In this document: positions 7,513 to 14,710 of the stretch, piece after piece
Position numbering within the stretch: position 1 is the stretch's first letter
Layout: every line of letters begins with the position of its first letter
Assembly: GCA_011773795.1 (NCBI GenBank)
Contig: WVWW01000246.1
Location: 6,273-26,183 of the forward strand
Length of the DNA: 19,911 bases
Direction: 5' to 3'
From: Acidobacteriota bacterium
GTDB taxonomy: Bacteria; Acidobacteriota; Polarisedimenticolia; Polarisedimenticolales; Polarisedimenticolaceae
The notes under the pieces: model-generated
Database searches by the model: none
What the model was told of the DNA's origin: nothing
The model's input: the letters and a program-made list of their open reading frames with translations, nothing else
Program-made: the position numbers and the translations under genes

Positions 7513-8199
7513 TCAGGGAGCCTCGGTGCTGATTCCCGAGAGCCCGCTGAAGCCGTCGGTGATCATCACGTCATCCGGGAGCTCGACGTGGTACAGGTTG
7601 GCGGACAGATCCGGGTTGAGCTGGATTTTATCGAACTCGATGGTGCGCCCGGTTCCGTCCGCGGCACGGTACTCCACCCGGCTGGGCAGGTAGGTTTTTG
7701 CGTCGAGCCAGAACAACACCTCGTCGACGCGCTTCTTGACTCGTCGCCGCTTGGGGGACAACGACAGCAGGTAGCTGTCCTCGTCGGCTTCACGCAGGCG
7801 GATGTTGTAGAACTTGCCCAGCTCGGCCGAACCCTGGCCCACGCCGAAGAAACGGAACAACTGATCTCGCCAACGCTGGATGTTGCGCTTCTCGGCCTTC
7901 TTCCGATTCGGAAAGTAACCGGTGTACTGGTCGGCCGAGATGACGAAGCTCATCTTCTCGGGGGTCGAGTACTCCCAGCGAATCGCGTCCGGCTTGGTCA
8001 TGAAGAAGCGGCCGCGCGCGACGATCGGCTCGTTGAGCAGGGCGCTGGTGTTGGTCTCGGTGAATTCGGCGCTGATCGTCTGCATGCCGAACTGAACGCG
8101 GTCGAACTCGGCCAACACGTCGTTGAGGTCGGTTGCGGCGGCTGGCACCGCGGCGCAGGCGAAAAACAGCGTTGCGATCACGAATCGGCTCGAGGACAT
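7513..8199 (-). CDS. lolA: LolA-like outer-membrane lipoprotein carrier
   Basis: A 228-residue periplasmic protein of the LolA family, which ferries lipoproteins from the inner to the outer membrane. The start at 8199 gives a clean signal peptide (MSSSRFVIATLFFACAAVPAAA). After it come family-like segments: a helix with VLAEFDRVQFGMQTISAEFT, the strand pattern GRFFMTKPDAIRWEYSTPEK (LolA proteins have G-x-(F/L)-x-(F/L)-x-(K/R)-P-x-x-(F/I)-R-W), and the strands VDEVLFWLDAKTYLPSRVEY and IEFDKIQLNPDLSANLYHVELP. A TTG at 8238 would add 13 residues and spoil the signal, so it was rejected. A possible promoter (TTGACC 8233-8238, 17 bp, TACCGT 8210-8215) would give a very short leader. It supports a diderm cell and fits the two lipoproteins predicted in this window. 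Some LolA-like proteins have other envelope roles. Confidence 0.82.
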   Translation of the reverse strand: MSSSRFVIATLFFACAAVPAAATDLNDVLAEFDRVQFGMQTISAEFTETNTSALLNEPIVARGRFFMTKPDAIRWEYSTPEKMSFVISADQYTGYFPNRKKAEKRNIQRWRDQLFRFFGVGQGSAELGKFYNIRLREADEDSYLLSLSPKRRRVKKRVDEVLFWLDAKTYLPSRVEYRAADGTGRTIEFDKIQLNPDLSANLYHVELPDDVMITDGFSGLSGISTEAP

Positions 8200-8281
8200 C
8201 ACGGCACCCACGGTACCAGCCGGCGATGGCAGGGTCAATTTGACGACTTCTCCAAGCGTGGCCGGTGGCGTCCTCCGAATC

Positions 8282-8287
8282 TATAAT
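8282..8287 (+). promoter_or_regulatory. Predicted -10 element of the HEAT-repeat lipoprotein gene
   Basis: A perfect TATAAT 40 nt before the ATG at 8327. The -35 region is weak: GTGGCC at 8258-8263 with an 18-bp spacer matches only three bases of TTGACA. This element and the predicted lolA promoter face away from each other in the 127-bp divergent region. Confidence 0.5.
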
Positions 8288-8326
8288 GTCGGTTTCCCCA
8301 GCGCTTCTGCGCGAATCGAGGGTCTC

Positions 8327-10408
8327 ATGGGTTCGAGGTTCAAGGGAACGCTCTGTCTCATCCTGATCGGCCTGTTGGGCGGTTGCGCCGGATCGAGCCG
8401 CGGCCCCGACACGGAGCCGTCCGCCGGCGAGACGGGTCGCGCCCGAACGTCGGAGGACCTGGCCTGGCGCGCCTCGCTGCTGCAGGTCGAGGACACCGGC
8501 CGATTCAGCGACGATCTTCGTGAGAGCCTCGCCGCCGACGATCCCGACCGGCGGCGTGCCGCCGTGCGCTCGCTGCGGTTCGTCCGGGACGGCTCGATGC
8601 CCGAGGCGCTGGTTGCGGCATTCTCGGACGCCGACCCGTCGGTGCGTGCGGAAGCCATCCTGAGCGCCGGGCTGGCGGGCGCGGACTCCACCGTCCCGTC
8701 AATCCTCGAGCACGGCGACGACACCGACGGGTTGGTCCGTGCGGCCGTCGCCGTGGCGCTGGGCCTGCTTCCGGATGAGCGCGGGAGCGCGGCTCTCCTG
8801 GGGTTGCTCGACGACGCCGCCGAGAACGTGCGGGCGGCCGCGTGCTACTCGGTGGCGCGACTGAGCGGCGTGGACGGGCTGGTGCCGAAGCTGCTCGAGC
8901 GGATCGACGACGCCGAGCCGGACGTCAGCGCGGCGGCGCTGTACGCGGCCAGCCGGCTGTCGGGACGGCTCGACGCTCTCGGCTTCGCGGCGCGTTTCCG
9001 GATCCGCGAGAAGCTCGTCGAGCTCGCGGAAACGCGCGATCCGGGCGTCCAGATTCTCGTCGCCGAAGGGTTGTACAGCCCGATCGCCGGCAAGCAGGCC
9101 GACACCTTGCACTCGATGATGTTGGCCACGGATCAGCCGGAGGTCCTCATGGCCATCCTCCGGGCCACGAGTCTCCCCGGAGCGCCTACGTTCGTCTTCC
9201 ACGAGGTCCTGATCAAGCACAGCGATGCGCGCGTCGTCCAGGCGACGATCAACGGGCTGGGACGCATGCGCGGTGAGTCGGTCAACAACATGCTGGTCAA
9301 GTTCATCATCGAAGACTCACGCGACTGGTTGCGCGCCGAGGCCATTCGCGCACTGGCCCTGGCGGACCGGCGCCTGATCCTGGACGTCGCGAATGGCCTG
9401 TCCAACGATCCGCGTGCGCTGATCCGAGCGGCGACCGCGGAGGCGCTGTACGGCCGGCAGGAACCCGAAGTGGCGACCTATGCGCGCCGGATGTTCGAAA
9501 GCGAGGATCCCTGGGTCAAATTGCACGCGATTCCGGCCATGGCCGCGGTCGAGGAACTTCTCTCCGACGTGCTCGGGGAGCTGGTCCAGCGGTCGGCCAG
9601 CGAAACCCGGACCCAGATCATCCGCGCCGCCGGGTACCGGCTGGCGATGGGCGGGCGCAGCGCGGCCGATCGCGCCGACGCGCTCGATCTGGTCGCCGGG
9701 ATGTGGGAAGAAGCCGCCAAGGAGCGATCCCCCGCGATTCAACTGGCGATCCTCAGCGCCGCCGCGCAAGCCGAAGAGGGGGTGGACCTGGTGCGTCGCG
9801 GTCTCGAGGCGGACGACCTGGGGGTGCGCCGTCGCGCCGCCGGGCTGCTCGCATCCGGATTCGGCGAGACGGTGACCGTGGAGGCGTTGCCTGCGAAGCA
9901 GGCGTCGTACTACCGGGACATTGTCGAGTGGGCCGACCGCCGGCATGCGGCCGTGATCACCGTGGCGCGCCAGGGGTTCGTTCCCGGCCGTTTCACCGTG
10001 GCACTGGACACGGTGAACGCGCCGATGACGTCGTGGCAATTCGCACAGCTCGCGGAGCGGGGGTATTACAACAACCGTCGTATCCTGCCCTACCTGCCCG
10101 GGCTGCGACTACACAGCGGCCCCGGGGCCGACGAGCGTTACCTGGACACCACGTGGCGCGCCGAGCCCGTCTTCTCGCTGTTCGGACCCGGCACGCTCGC
10201 GGCTGCCGGCGAGCGCGACGCTTTGCTCGGCGAGTGGCTGGTCACGCTCAGCGCGCGGCCGAACTACCTCGGTCGGTACACGCCCTTCGGCCGTGTGGTT
10301 CAAAACCTCGCCGGCGTCGTGGCCAACGTGTTGCCGATCGACCAGGTGGTGTCGGTACGGGTGTACGAGGGCAACGGGCAGGAACCGTTGCCGCCTCTCG
10401 GGAACTAG
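8327..10408 (+). CDS. Lipoprotein with HEAT-like repeats and a degenerate cyclophilin domain
   Basis: A 693-residue lipoprotein. The signal ends in LLGGC (Cys20). Residues about 60-530 are a chain of helical HEAT/PBS-lyase-like repeats, with recurring patterns such as DPSVRAEAILSAG, DGLVRAAVAVALG and ENVRAAACYSVA about every 30-35 residues. The last part, about 545-685, has the layout of a cyclophilin: GRFTVALDTVNAPMT, FAQLAERGYYNNRRI, LPGLRL and LGRYTPFGRVV. The catalytic FHR motif of active cyclophilins is replaced (ILP at that position) and the IQGG segment reads LHSG, so isomerase activity looks lost. A binding or scaffold role at the envelope is more likely. The ATG at 8327 has a GAGGG site 6 nt upstream; a frame running back to 8123 was rejected because it would bury the signal peptide. 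The 3' end is 4 bp from a convergent gene. Confidence 0.85.
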   Translation: MGSRFKGTLCLILIGLLGGCAGSSRGPDTEPSAGETGRARTSEDLAWRASLLQVEDTGRFSDDLRESLAADDPDRRRAAVRSLRFVRDGSMPEALVAAFSDADPSVRAEAILSAGLAGADSTVPSILEHGDDTDGLVRAAVAVALGLLPDERGSAALLGLLDDAAENVRAAACYSVARLSGVDGLVPKLLERIDDAEPDVSAAALYAASRLSGRLDALGFAARFRIREKLVELAETRDPGVQILVAEGLYSPIAGKQADTLHSMMLATDQPEVLMAILRATSLPGAPTFVFHEVLIKHSDARVVQATINGLGRMRGESVNNMLVKFIIEDSRDWLRAEAIRALALADRRLILDVANGLSNDPRALIRAATAEALYGRQEPEVATYARRMFESEDPWVKLHAIPAMAAVEELLSDVLGELVQRSASETRTQIIRAAGYRLAMGGRSAADRADALDLVAGMWEEAAKERSPAIQLAILSAAAQAEEGVDLVRRGLEADDLGVRRRAAGLLASGFGETVTVEALPAKQASYYRDIVEWADRRHAAVITVARQGFVPGRFTVALDTVNAPMTSWQFAQLAERGYYNNRRILPYLPGLRLHSGPGADERYLDTTWRAEPVFSLFGPGTLAAAGERDALLGEWLVTLSARPNYLGRYTPFGRVVQNLAGVVANVLPIDQVVSVRVYEGNGQEPLPPLGN

Positions 10409-10412
10409 CGGC

Positions 10413-11555
10413 TTACGATCCGAGCACCTGCCTGACCTGTTCTTCGAGAGCGGTCACCTCACGGTGGACTCGCTCGCGCACCTCGCGCCAGGTTTCGGCG
10501 GGCACCTGAAGGAACGCCTCCGCCACGTCGGGATCGAACTGCCGGCCGCTCCACTCCCGGATCTCGCTGCGTGCGTCTTCGATCGTGAGTGCCTTGCGAT
10601 AGGGCCGGTCGGAGGTCATGGCGTCGAACGTGTCGACCACGGCGAAGATCCGGGCCCCGAGCGGGATCTCCTCGCCTTGCAGCCCGCGCGGGTAGCCCGT
10701 CCCGTCGAAGCGCTCCTGGTGGCTCATCACGATGTCCAGCGCCGGCTCCAGGAAACGGATGTGCTGGAGCATGCGGAACCCCATCTCGGGATGCCGTTTC
10801 ATCTCTTCCCATTCGGCCTCGTCGAGTTTGCCCGGTTTCTTGAGGATCGAGTCCGGGATGCCGATCTTGCCCACGTCGTGGAGGATCGCCCCGCGCCGGA
10901 TCCAGGTCAGCTCGGGCTCCTCGATCCCCATCTCCTTGGCCACGATCACCGCGTACTCGACCACGCGGTAGGAGTGGCCCTGGGTCTCGTTGTCGCGGAA
11001 ATCGAGCGCCGTGACCAGCGCCTGCAGCGTGCTCTCGTAGGAATCCTGAAGATCGTCGTAGAGGTGCTCGACCTCGCGGTGTTTTTCGACGAGCTCACCG
11101 GTGCGCAACTCGACGAGGTCCTCGAGATGCTCCTGGTACGAACGGTTCTCCTCGATCAGGCGGCGTTTTTCGAGCGTGCGGTCGACGACGATCTGCACCT
11201 CCTCGAGGTTGAACGGCTTGGTCACGTAGTCGCTCGCGCCGTCGCGGATCGCCTTGATCGCGGTCTTGGCGTCGACGACACCGGTGACCATGACGACATC
11301 GAGATCGGGGAATGCCGTCCTGGCTGAGTTCATCAGGTCGATGCCGCTCCGGCCGGGCATGTCGATGTCCGTCAGCAGGAGGTGGAACCGCTCGTTCTCG
11401 AGCAGCGACATCGCCTCGTCCGCGTCGGCAGCCATGCGCGTGTCGAAGCCGAAGGCCTCGAGCCCCTCGCAGAGGATCTCACGAACGGAGAGCTCGTCAT
11501 CGACGACGAGGACCCGCCTCGTGTCTTTCGCGGTCAGTGTCCCGGCAGAATCCAT
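10413..11555 (-). CDS. Response regulator with HD-GYP domain (probable c-di-GMP phosphodiesterase)
   Basis: A 380-residue two-domain regulator. The receiver (about 14-125) has the acidic pair Asp19-Asp20, a phospho-acceptor Asp63 in LLTDIDMPG, Thr91 and Lys113 in TKPF. A coiled-coil-like linker (about 126-175) leads to an HD-GYP domain. That domain has HD at 226-227 in ILHDVGKIGIPD, HPEMG at 255-259, and HQERFDGTGYP (279-289) with Gly287-Tyr288-Pro289. Such domains hydrolyse cyclic di-GMP, and all the hallmark residues are present, so it is probably an active, phosphorylation-controlled phosphodiesterase. No sensor kinase lies beside it, so its partner is elsewhere. An AAGGAG site precedes the ATG, and a TATATT at 11601-11606 may be a promoter. 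It lies downstream of polA on the same strand, separated by 94 nt. Confidence 0.94.
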   Translation of the reverse strand: MDSAGTLTAKDTRRVLVVDDELSVREILCEGLEAFGFDTRMAADADEAMSLLENERFHLLLTDIDMPGRSGIDLMNSARTAFPDLDVVMVTGVVDAKTAIKAIRDGASDYVTKPFNLEEVQIVVDRTLEKRRLIEENRSYQEHLEDLVELRTGELVEKHREVEHLYDDLQDSYESTLQALVTALDFRDNETQGHSYRVVEYAVIVAKEMGIEEPELTWIRRGAILHDVGKIGIPDSILKKPGKLDEAEWEEMKRHPEMGFRMLQHIRFLEPALDIVMSHQERFDGTGYPRGLQGEEIPLGARIFAVVDTFDAMTSDRPYRKALTIEDARSEIREWSGRQFDPDVAEAFLQVPAETWREVRERVHREVTALEEQVRQVLGS

Positions 11556-11600
11556 CGGTTCTCCTTGAGGAACAGTCGCGGATGGCGCTCCTGCAGCCCC

Positions 11601-11606
11601 AATATA
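11601..11606 (-). promoter_or_regulatory. Possible -10 element for the HD-GYP regulator gene
   Basis: On the minus strand this reads TATATT, 45 nt before the ATG of the regulator gene and within the 94-nt gap after polA. No good -35 box lies 16-18 bp upstream, so activator dependence or a chance match are both possible. Confidence 0.35.
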
Positions 11607-11649
11607 GTTCGTGCGGGCGCCAGACGGAAGTAGGCGACGAGCGGGACGT

Positions 11650-14646
11650 TCAGGTCACCTCTTCCCAGCTGTGGCCCGTCTTTTGATCCACCGCCAGCGG
11701 AACGCTGAGCGGGTGAACGGTCTCCATCGCCCGCCGCACCGTCGCGGCGGTTTCCTCGAGTGCGTCCTCGGGAACCTCGAGAAGGAGCTCGTCGTGGACC
11801 TGCAAGAGCACGCGGGCGTGCGAACCGGCTGAACTCAACTCGCGATCGACGGCGAGCATCGCGAGCTTCATCAGATCCGCTGCCGTACCTTGGATGGTCG
11901 TGTTGACGGCCGCGCGTAGAGCCTGCTCCTGCGCCACCCGGCTGATCCGTTGGCGCAGCTGCGGAAACCATCGGACGCGGCCGAACAGGGTGCGGACCGC
12001 GCCGTCCCGCAGCGCCTGCTCCCTGACGGACTCGATATAGTCGCGAACGCTGTGAAAACGCTCGAAGTAGGTCTGGATGAAACGCTTGGCCTCGGTCCGT
12101 GTCATCCCCTGCTCACGCGCCAGGCGGAACTCGGACATCCCGTAGAGGATGCCGAAATTGACGGCCTTGGCGCCGGTACGCATCTGATCGGTCACCAGAT
12201 CGGGCACGACACCGAACACCTGCGCGGCTGTGTAACGGTGGATGTCCTCGCCGGCCCGGAACGCGGTGGTCAGCGCCTCGTCCCCGGTCAGGTGCGCGAG
12301 GACGCGCAGCTCGACCTGCGAGTAATCGGAGGCCAGGAAGAGCATGCCGTCCGCCGGTACGAACGCCGAGCGGATCCTGCGACCGTCGTCGGTGCGAGCC
12401 GGGATGTTCTGCAGGTTCGGGTCGTTCGACGAGAGACGGCCGGTTGCCGCCCCGGTGGGCTGATACGACGTGTGCACGCGTCCGGTGTCCGGGTGCACGA
12501 GGCGCGGCAGCGCGTCGACGTAGGTGGACTTCAGCTTGGAGAGCTCGCGGTACTCGAGCAACAGACCCGCGATCGGGTGATCCAGCTCCTCCAAGGTCTG
12601 GGCGTCCGTCGAAGCCACCTTGCTCTTCGCGGTCTTCCTGCCCGGCTTGAGGCCGAGCTCGTCGAACAGGACCTCACGCAGCTGCTTCGGTGAATCGACG
12701 TTGAACTCGCGCCCGGCTTCGTCGTGGATCTCCGACGTCAACGTCGCGAGCCGCCGCTCCATCTCCTCCGACATCGCGGCCAGACGGTCGACATCGACCC
12801 GGATCCCGTACCGCTCCATGCGCGCGAGCAGCGGCAACAAGGGCGCCTCCATCTCGTCGTAGAGCCGCGCGAGCTCGCTTTCTTCGAGCTCGGCGCGGAG
12901 CTTTGCGGCCAGGTCGAACACCGCGTCCGCGCCGGCCGCGAGATACCGGGTGGCCGCCTCGACCTCGACCTCGTCGAAGCCGCGGCGCTTCGCGCCCGTC
13001 CCGGTCAGGTTCTCGCGCTGCTCCAGCGTGCGACCGAGGTACTTCTCGGCCAGGGTCCCCAGCGCGTAGTTCGAGCGGCCGGAGTGCAGGACAAAAGCGG
13101 CCAGCTTGGTGTCCAGACCCCAGCCCTCGACCGGCCAGCCGCGCCGGCGCAGCAGGTGGTCGAGCGTCTTCAGGTCGTGTGCATGTTTGGCGACCGAACC
13201 GTCACTCAGCAGCGCTCCCAGCTGCTCTGCGAGTTCCTCGTCGGGCAGGACCGGTGGGGCCGCGAGATAGTTGTGCCCCAGCGGGAGATAGGCCGCCTTG
13301 CCGTCGCCCCAGGCCAAGGCCAAGCCGATCGGCTCGGCGCGCAACGGATCGCCCGGACCGCTGACCCACGTGAGCGCGCAGGCACCTGCCTCACGGCACT
13401 CGGCGACCGCCTCTCTCAGCTTCTCGACGTCGAGGAGGGTCGCATAGTGCGTCTCATGAATCTTGGCGGCGGCGACGGGGTTGGTTCCCGCCTCCAGCTC
13501 GGCGGTCTGCGCCGTGAACTCGAGGAAGCGGAACAACTCCAACGCCTCCTCACGATTCATCTCGCCGAGCTCGAGCTCGTCGACCGTGGGCTCGACGGGC
13601 GCGCGATCGTTCAAGCTCGCGAGCTCGCGGCTGAGGCGCGCCTGTTCCGCGTTCGACGCGATCGCGTACCAGCTTTTCTTGGCGCTGCCCTTGTCCAGCG
13701 CCTTGAGCTCGCGCTTGACCGGACGCAGCGGTCTGATCACGATCTTCCCCGGCTGGCCCGTTCGGGCGGCGACGTCCGCCATCTCATCGGTGGCGAGTGC
13801 TTCACGAACGGGCTGCAGCCGCTCGGCCCAGACCGCGTCAGGCTCGTGAGCGACGAAGGTCTCCAGCGCCGCGGTCACGGCAGCGGCCGCCGCGGAAATC
13901 TCCCGCGAGGCCGTTTCCTCGACGGCGTCGACCTTTTCCACCGCCTCGATCGCCGCGAGCAGACGGTCACGGGCGTCGTAGAGCGCGACGAACCGCGCGG
14001 CGCGCTCCAGCACGGCCTCGAGATCGCCGTACACGGAGACGATCGAGAGCGCGGTCTTCTCGCCGACGCCCGGCACACCGGGGATGTTGTCCACGCTGTC
14101 GCCCATCAGGGCGAGGACATCCAGCACGGATCCGGGCGCCACGCCGAAGTGCTTGGCCACCCCCTCGGGGTCGAGGCGCAGGTCCTTCGACGGGTTGAGC
14201 GCGGTGACGCCGGGTGCGACCAGTTGAAGCAAGTCCTTGTCCGAGCTCACGATGACGACGTCGTAGCCGGCCTCGCGTGCGAGTCGCGTGTAGGTGGCGA
14301 TCAGATCGTCGGCCTCATAGCCCTCGAGGGAAAGCACGGGCACGCCGAGGGCCGCGCAGATCTTTCCGGCATAGGGGGCTTGCTGCTTCATGTCGTCCGG
14401 CGTGGGCGGACGGTTGGCCTTGTACTCCGGGTAGCGCTCGTGACGAAAGGTCTTCCCCGGCAGATCGAAGGTCACGGCGAGATGCGTCGGACGCTCCTCG
14501 GCGATGAGCTTGCGCAGCATCGATGTAAACCCGAACAGCGCGTTGGTCGGGAAGCCCTGAGAAGTCGTGAGACCACGCACGGCGAAGTAGGCGCGGTAGA
14601 GCTGCGCCGTGCCGTCCAGCAGGTACAGGGTCTTGGAGTCCGCCAT
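11650..14646 (-). CDS. polA: DNA polymerase I with enlarged linker and degraded proofreading site
   Basis: A 998-residue DNA polymerase I, longer than the usual 830-930. The 5' nuclease domain (1 to about 215) keeps YEADD (110-114), SSDKDLL and MGDSVDNIPGVPGVGEKTA. The polymerase domain (about 600-998) has motif A DYSQVELR (774-781), motif B RTGAKAVNFGILYG (823-836) and motif C VHDE (950-953), so synthesis should be intact. The 3'-5' exonuclease domain (about 370-590) looks inactive: the D-x-E motif is replaced near ALTW (424-427), and Asp501 of the E. coli enzyme corresponds to Gly572 in RYLAAGAD, though Asp491 (AHDLKTL) is kept. Residues about 216-320, rich in Ala, Glu and Val, are an insertion before the conserved NAEQARLSRELASL segment. 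Its role is replication and repair gap filling. A TATGAT lies upstream at 14679-14684. Confidence 0.95.
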   Translation of the reverse strand: MADSKTLYLLDGTAQLYRAYFAVRGLTTSQGFPTNALFGFTSMLRKLIAEERPTHLAVTFDLPGKTFRHERYPEYKANRPPTPDDMKQQAPYAGKICAALGVPVLSLEGYEADDLIATYTRLAREAGYDVVIVSSDKDLLQLVAPGVTALNPSKDLRLDPEGVAKHFGVAPGSVLDVLALMGDSVDNIPGVPGVGEKTALSIVSVYGDLEAVLERAARFVALYDARDRLLAAIEAVEKVDAVEETASREISAAAAAVTAALETFVAHEPDAVWAERLQPVREALATDEMADVAARTGQPGKIVIRPLRPVKRELKALDKGSAKKSWYAIASNAEQARLSRELASLNDRAPVEPTVDELELGEMNREEALELFRFLEFTAQTAELEAGTNPVAAAKIHETHYATLLDVEKLREAVAECREAGACALTWVSGPGDPLRAEPIGLALAWGDGKAAYLPLGHNYLAAPPVLPDEELAEQLGALLSDGSVAKHAHDLKTLDHLLRRRGWPVEGWGLDTKLAAFVLHSGRSNYALGTLAEKYLGRTLEQRENLTGTGAKRRGFDEVEVEAATRYLAAGADAVFDLAAKLRAELEESELARLYDEMEAPLLPLLARMERYGIRVDVDRLAAMSEEMERRLATLTSEIHDEAGREFNVDSPKQLREVLFDELGLKPGRKTAKSKVASTDAQTLEELDHPIAGLLLEYRELSKLKSTYVDALPRLVHPDTGRVHTSYQPTGAATGRLSSNDPNLQNIPARTDDGRRIRSAFVPADGMLFLASDYSQVELRVLAHLTGDEALTTAFRAGEDIHRYTAAQVFGVVPDLVTDQMRTGAKAVNFGILYGMSEFRLAREQGMTRTEAKRFIQTYFERFHSVRDYIESVREQALRDGAVRTLFGRVRWFPQLRQRISRVAQEQALRAAVNTTIQGTAADLMKLAMLAVDRELSSAGSHARVLLQVHDELLLEVPEDALEETAATVRRAMETVHPLSVPLAVDQKTGHSWEEVT

Positions 14647-14678
14647 GCGTCGCCCGCGCTCCGCCTCGGGAGCGGGGC

Positions 14679-14684
14679 ATCATA
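14679..14684 (-). promoter_or_regulatory. Possible -10 element for polA
   Basis: On the minus strand this reads TATGAT, five of six to the consensus, 32 nt before the polA ATG in the 64-nt gap after the ABC permease gene. No clear -35 box is seen. polA may also receive read-through from the ABC operon. Confidence 0.4.
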
Positions 14685-14710
14685 ACGCACCGGACGGTCG
14701 CCGGAGGCGG

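Noticed and set aside
8200..8238. An upstream TTG start for lolA at 8238
   Set aside because: It would add 13 residues before a well-formed signal peptide and probably precedes or overlaps the promoter.
10405..10416. A transcription terminator between the convergent HEAT-lipoprotein and HD-GYP genes
   Set aside because: The two stop codons are only 4 bp apart and I see no hairpin followed by a T tract on either strand.
12724..14685. A 653-residue open frame on the plus strand opposite polA
   Set aside because: It mirrors the codons of polA; composition is typical of a shadow frame and no domain is visible.
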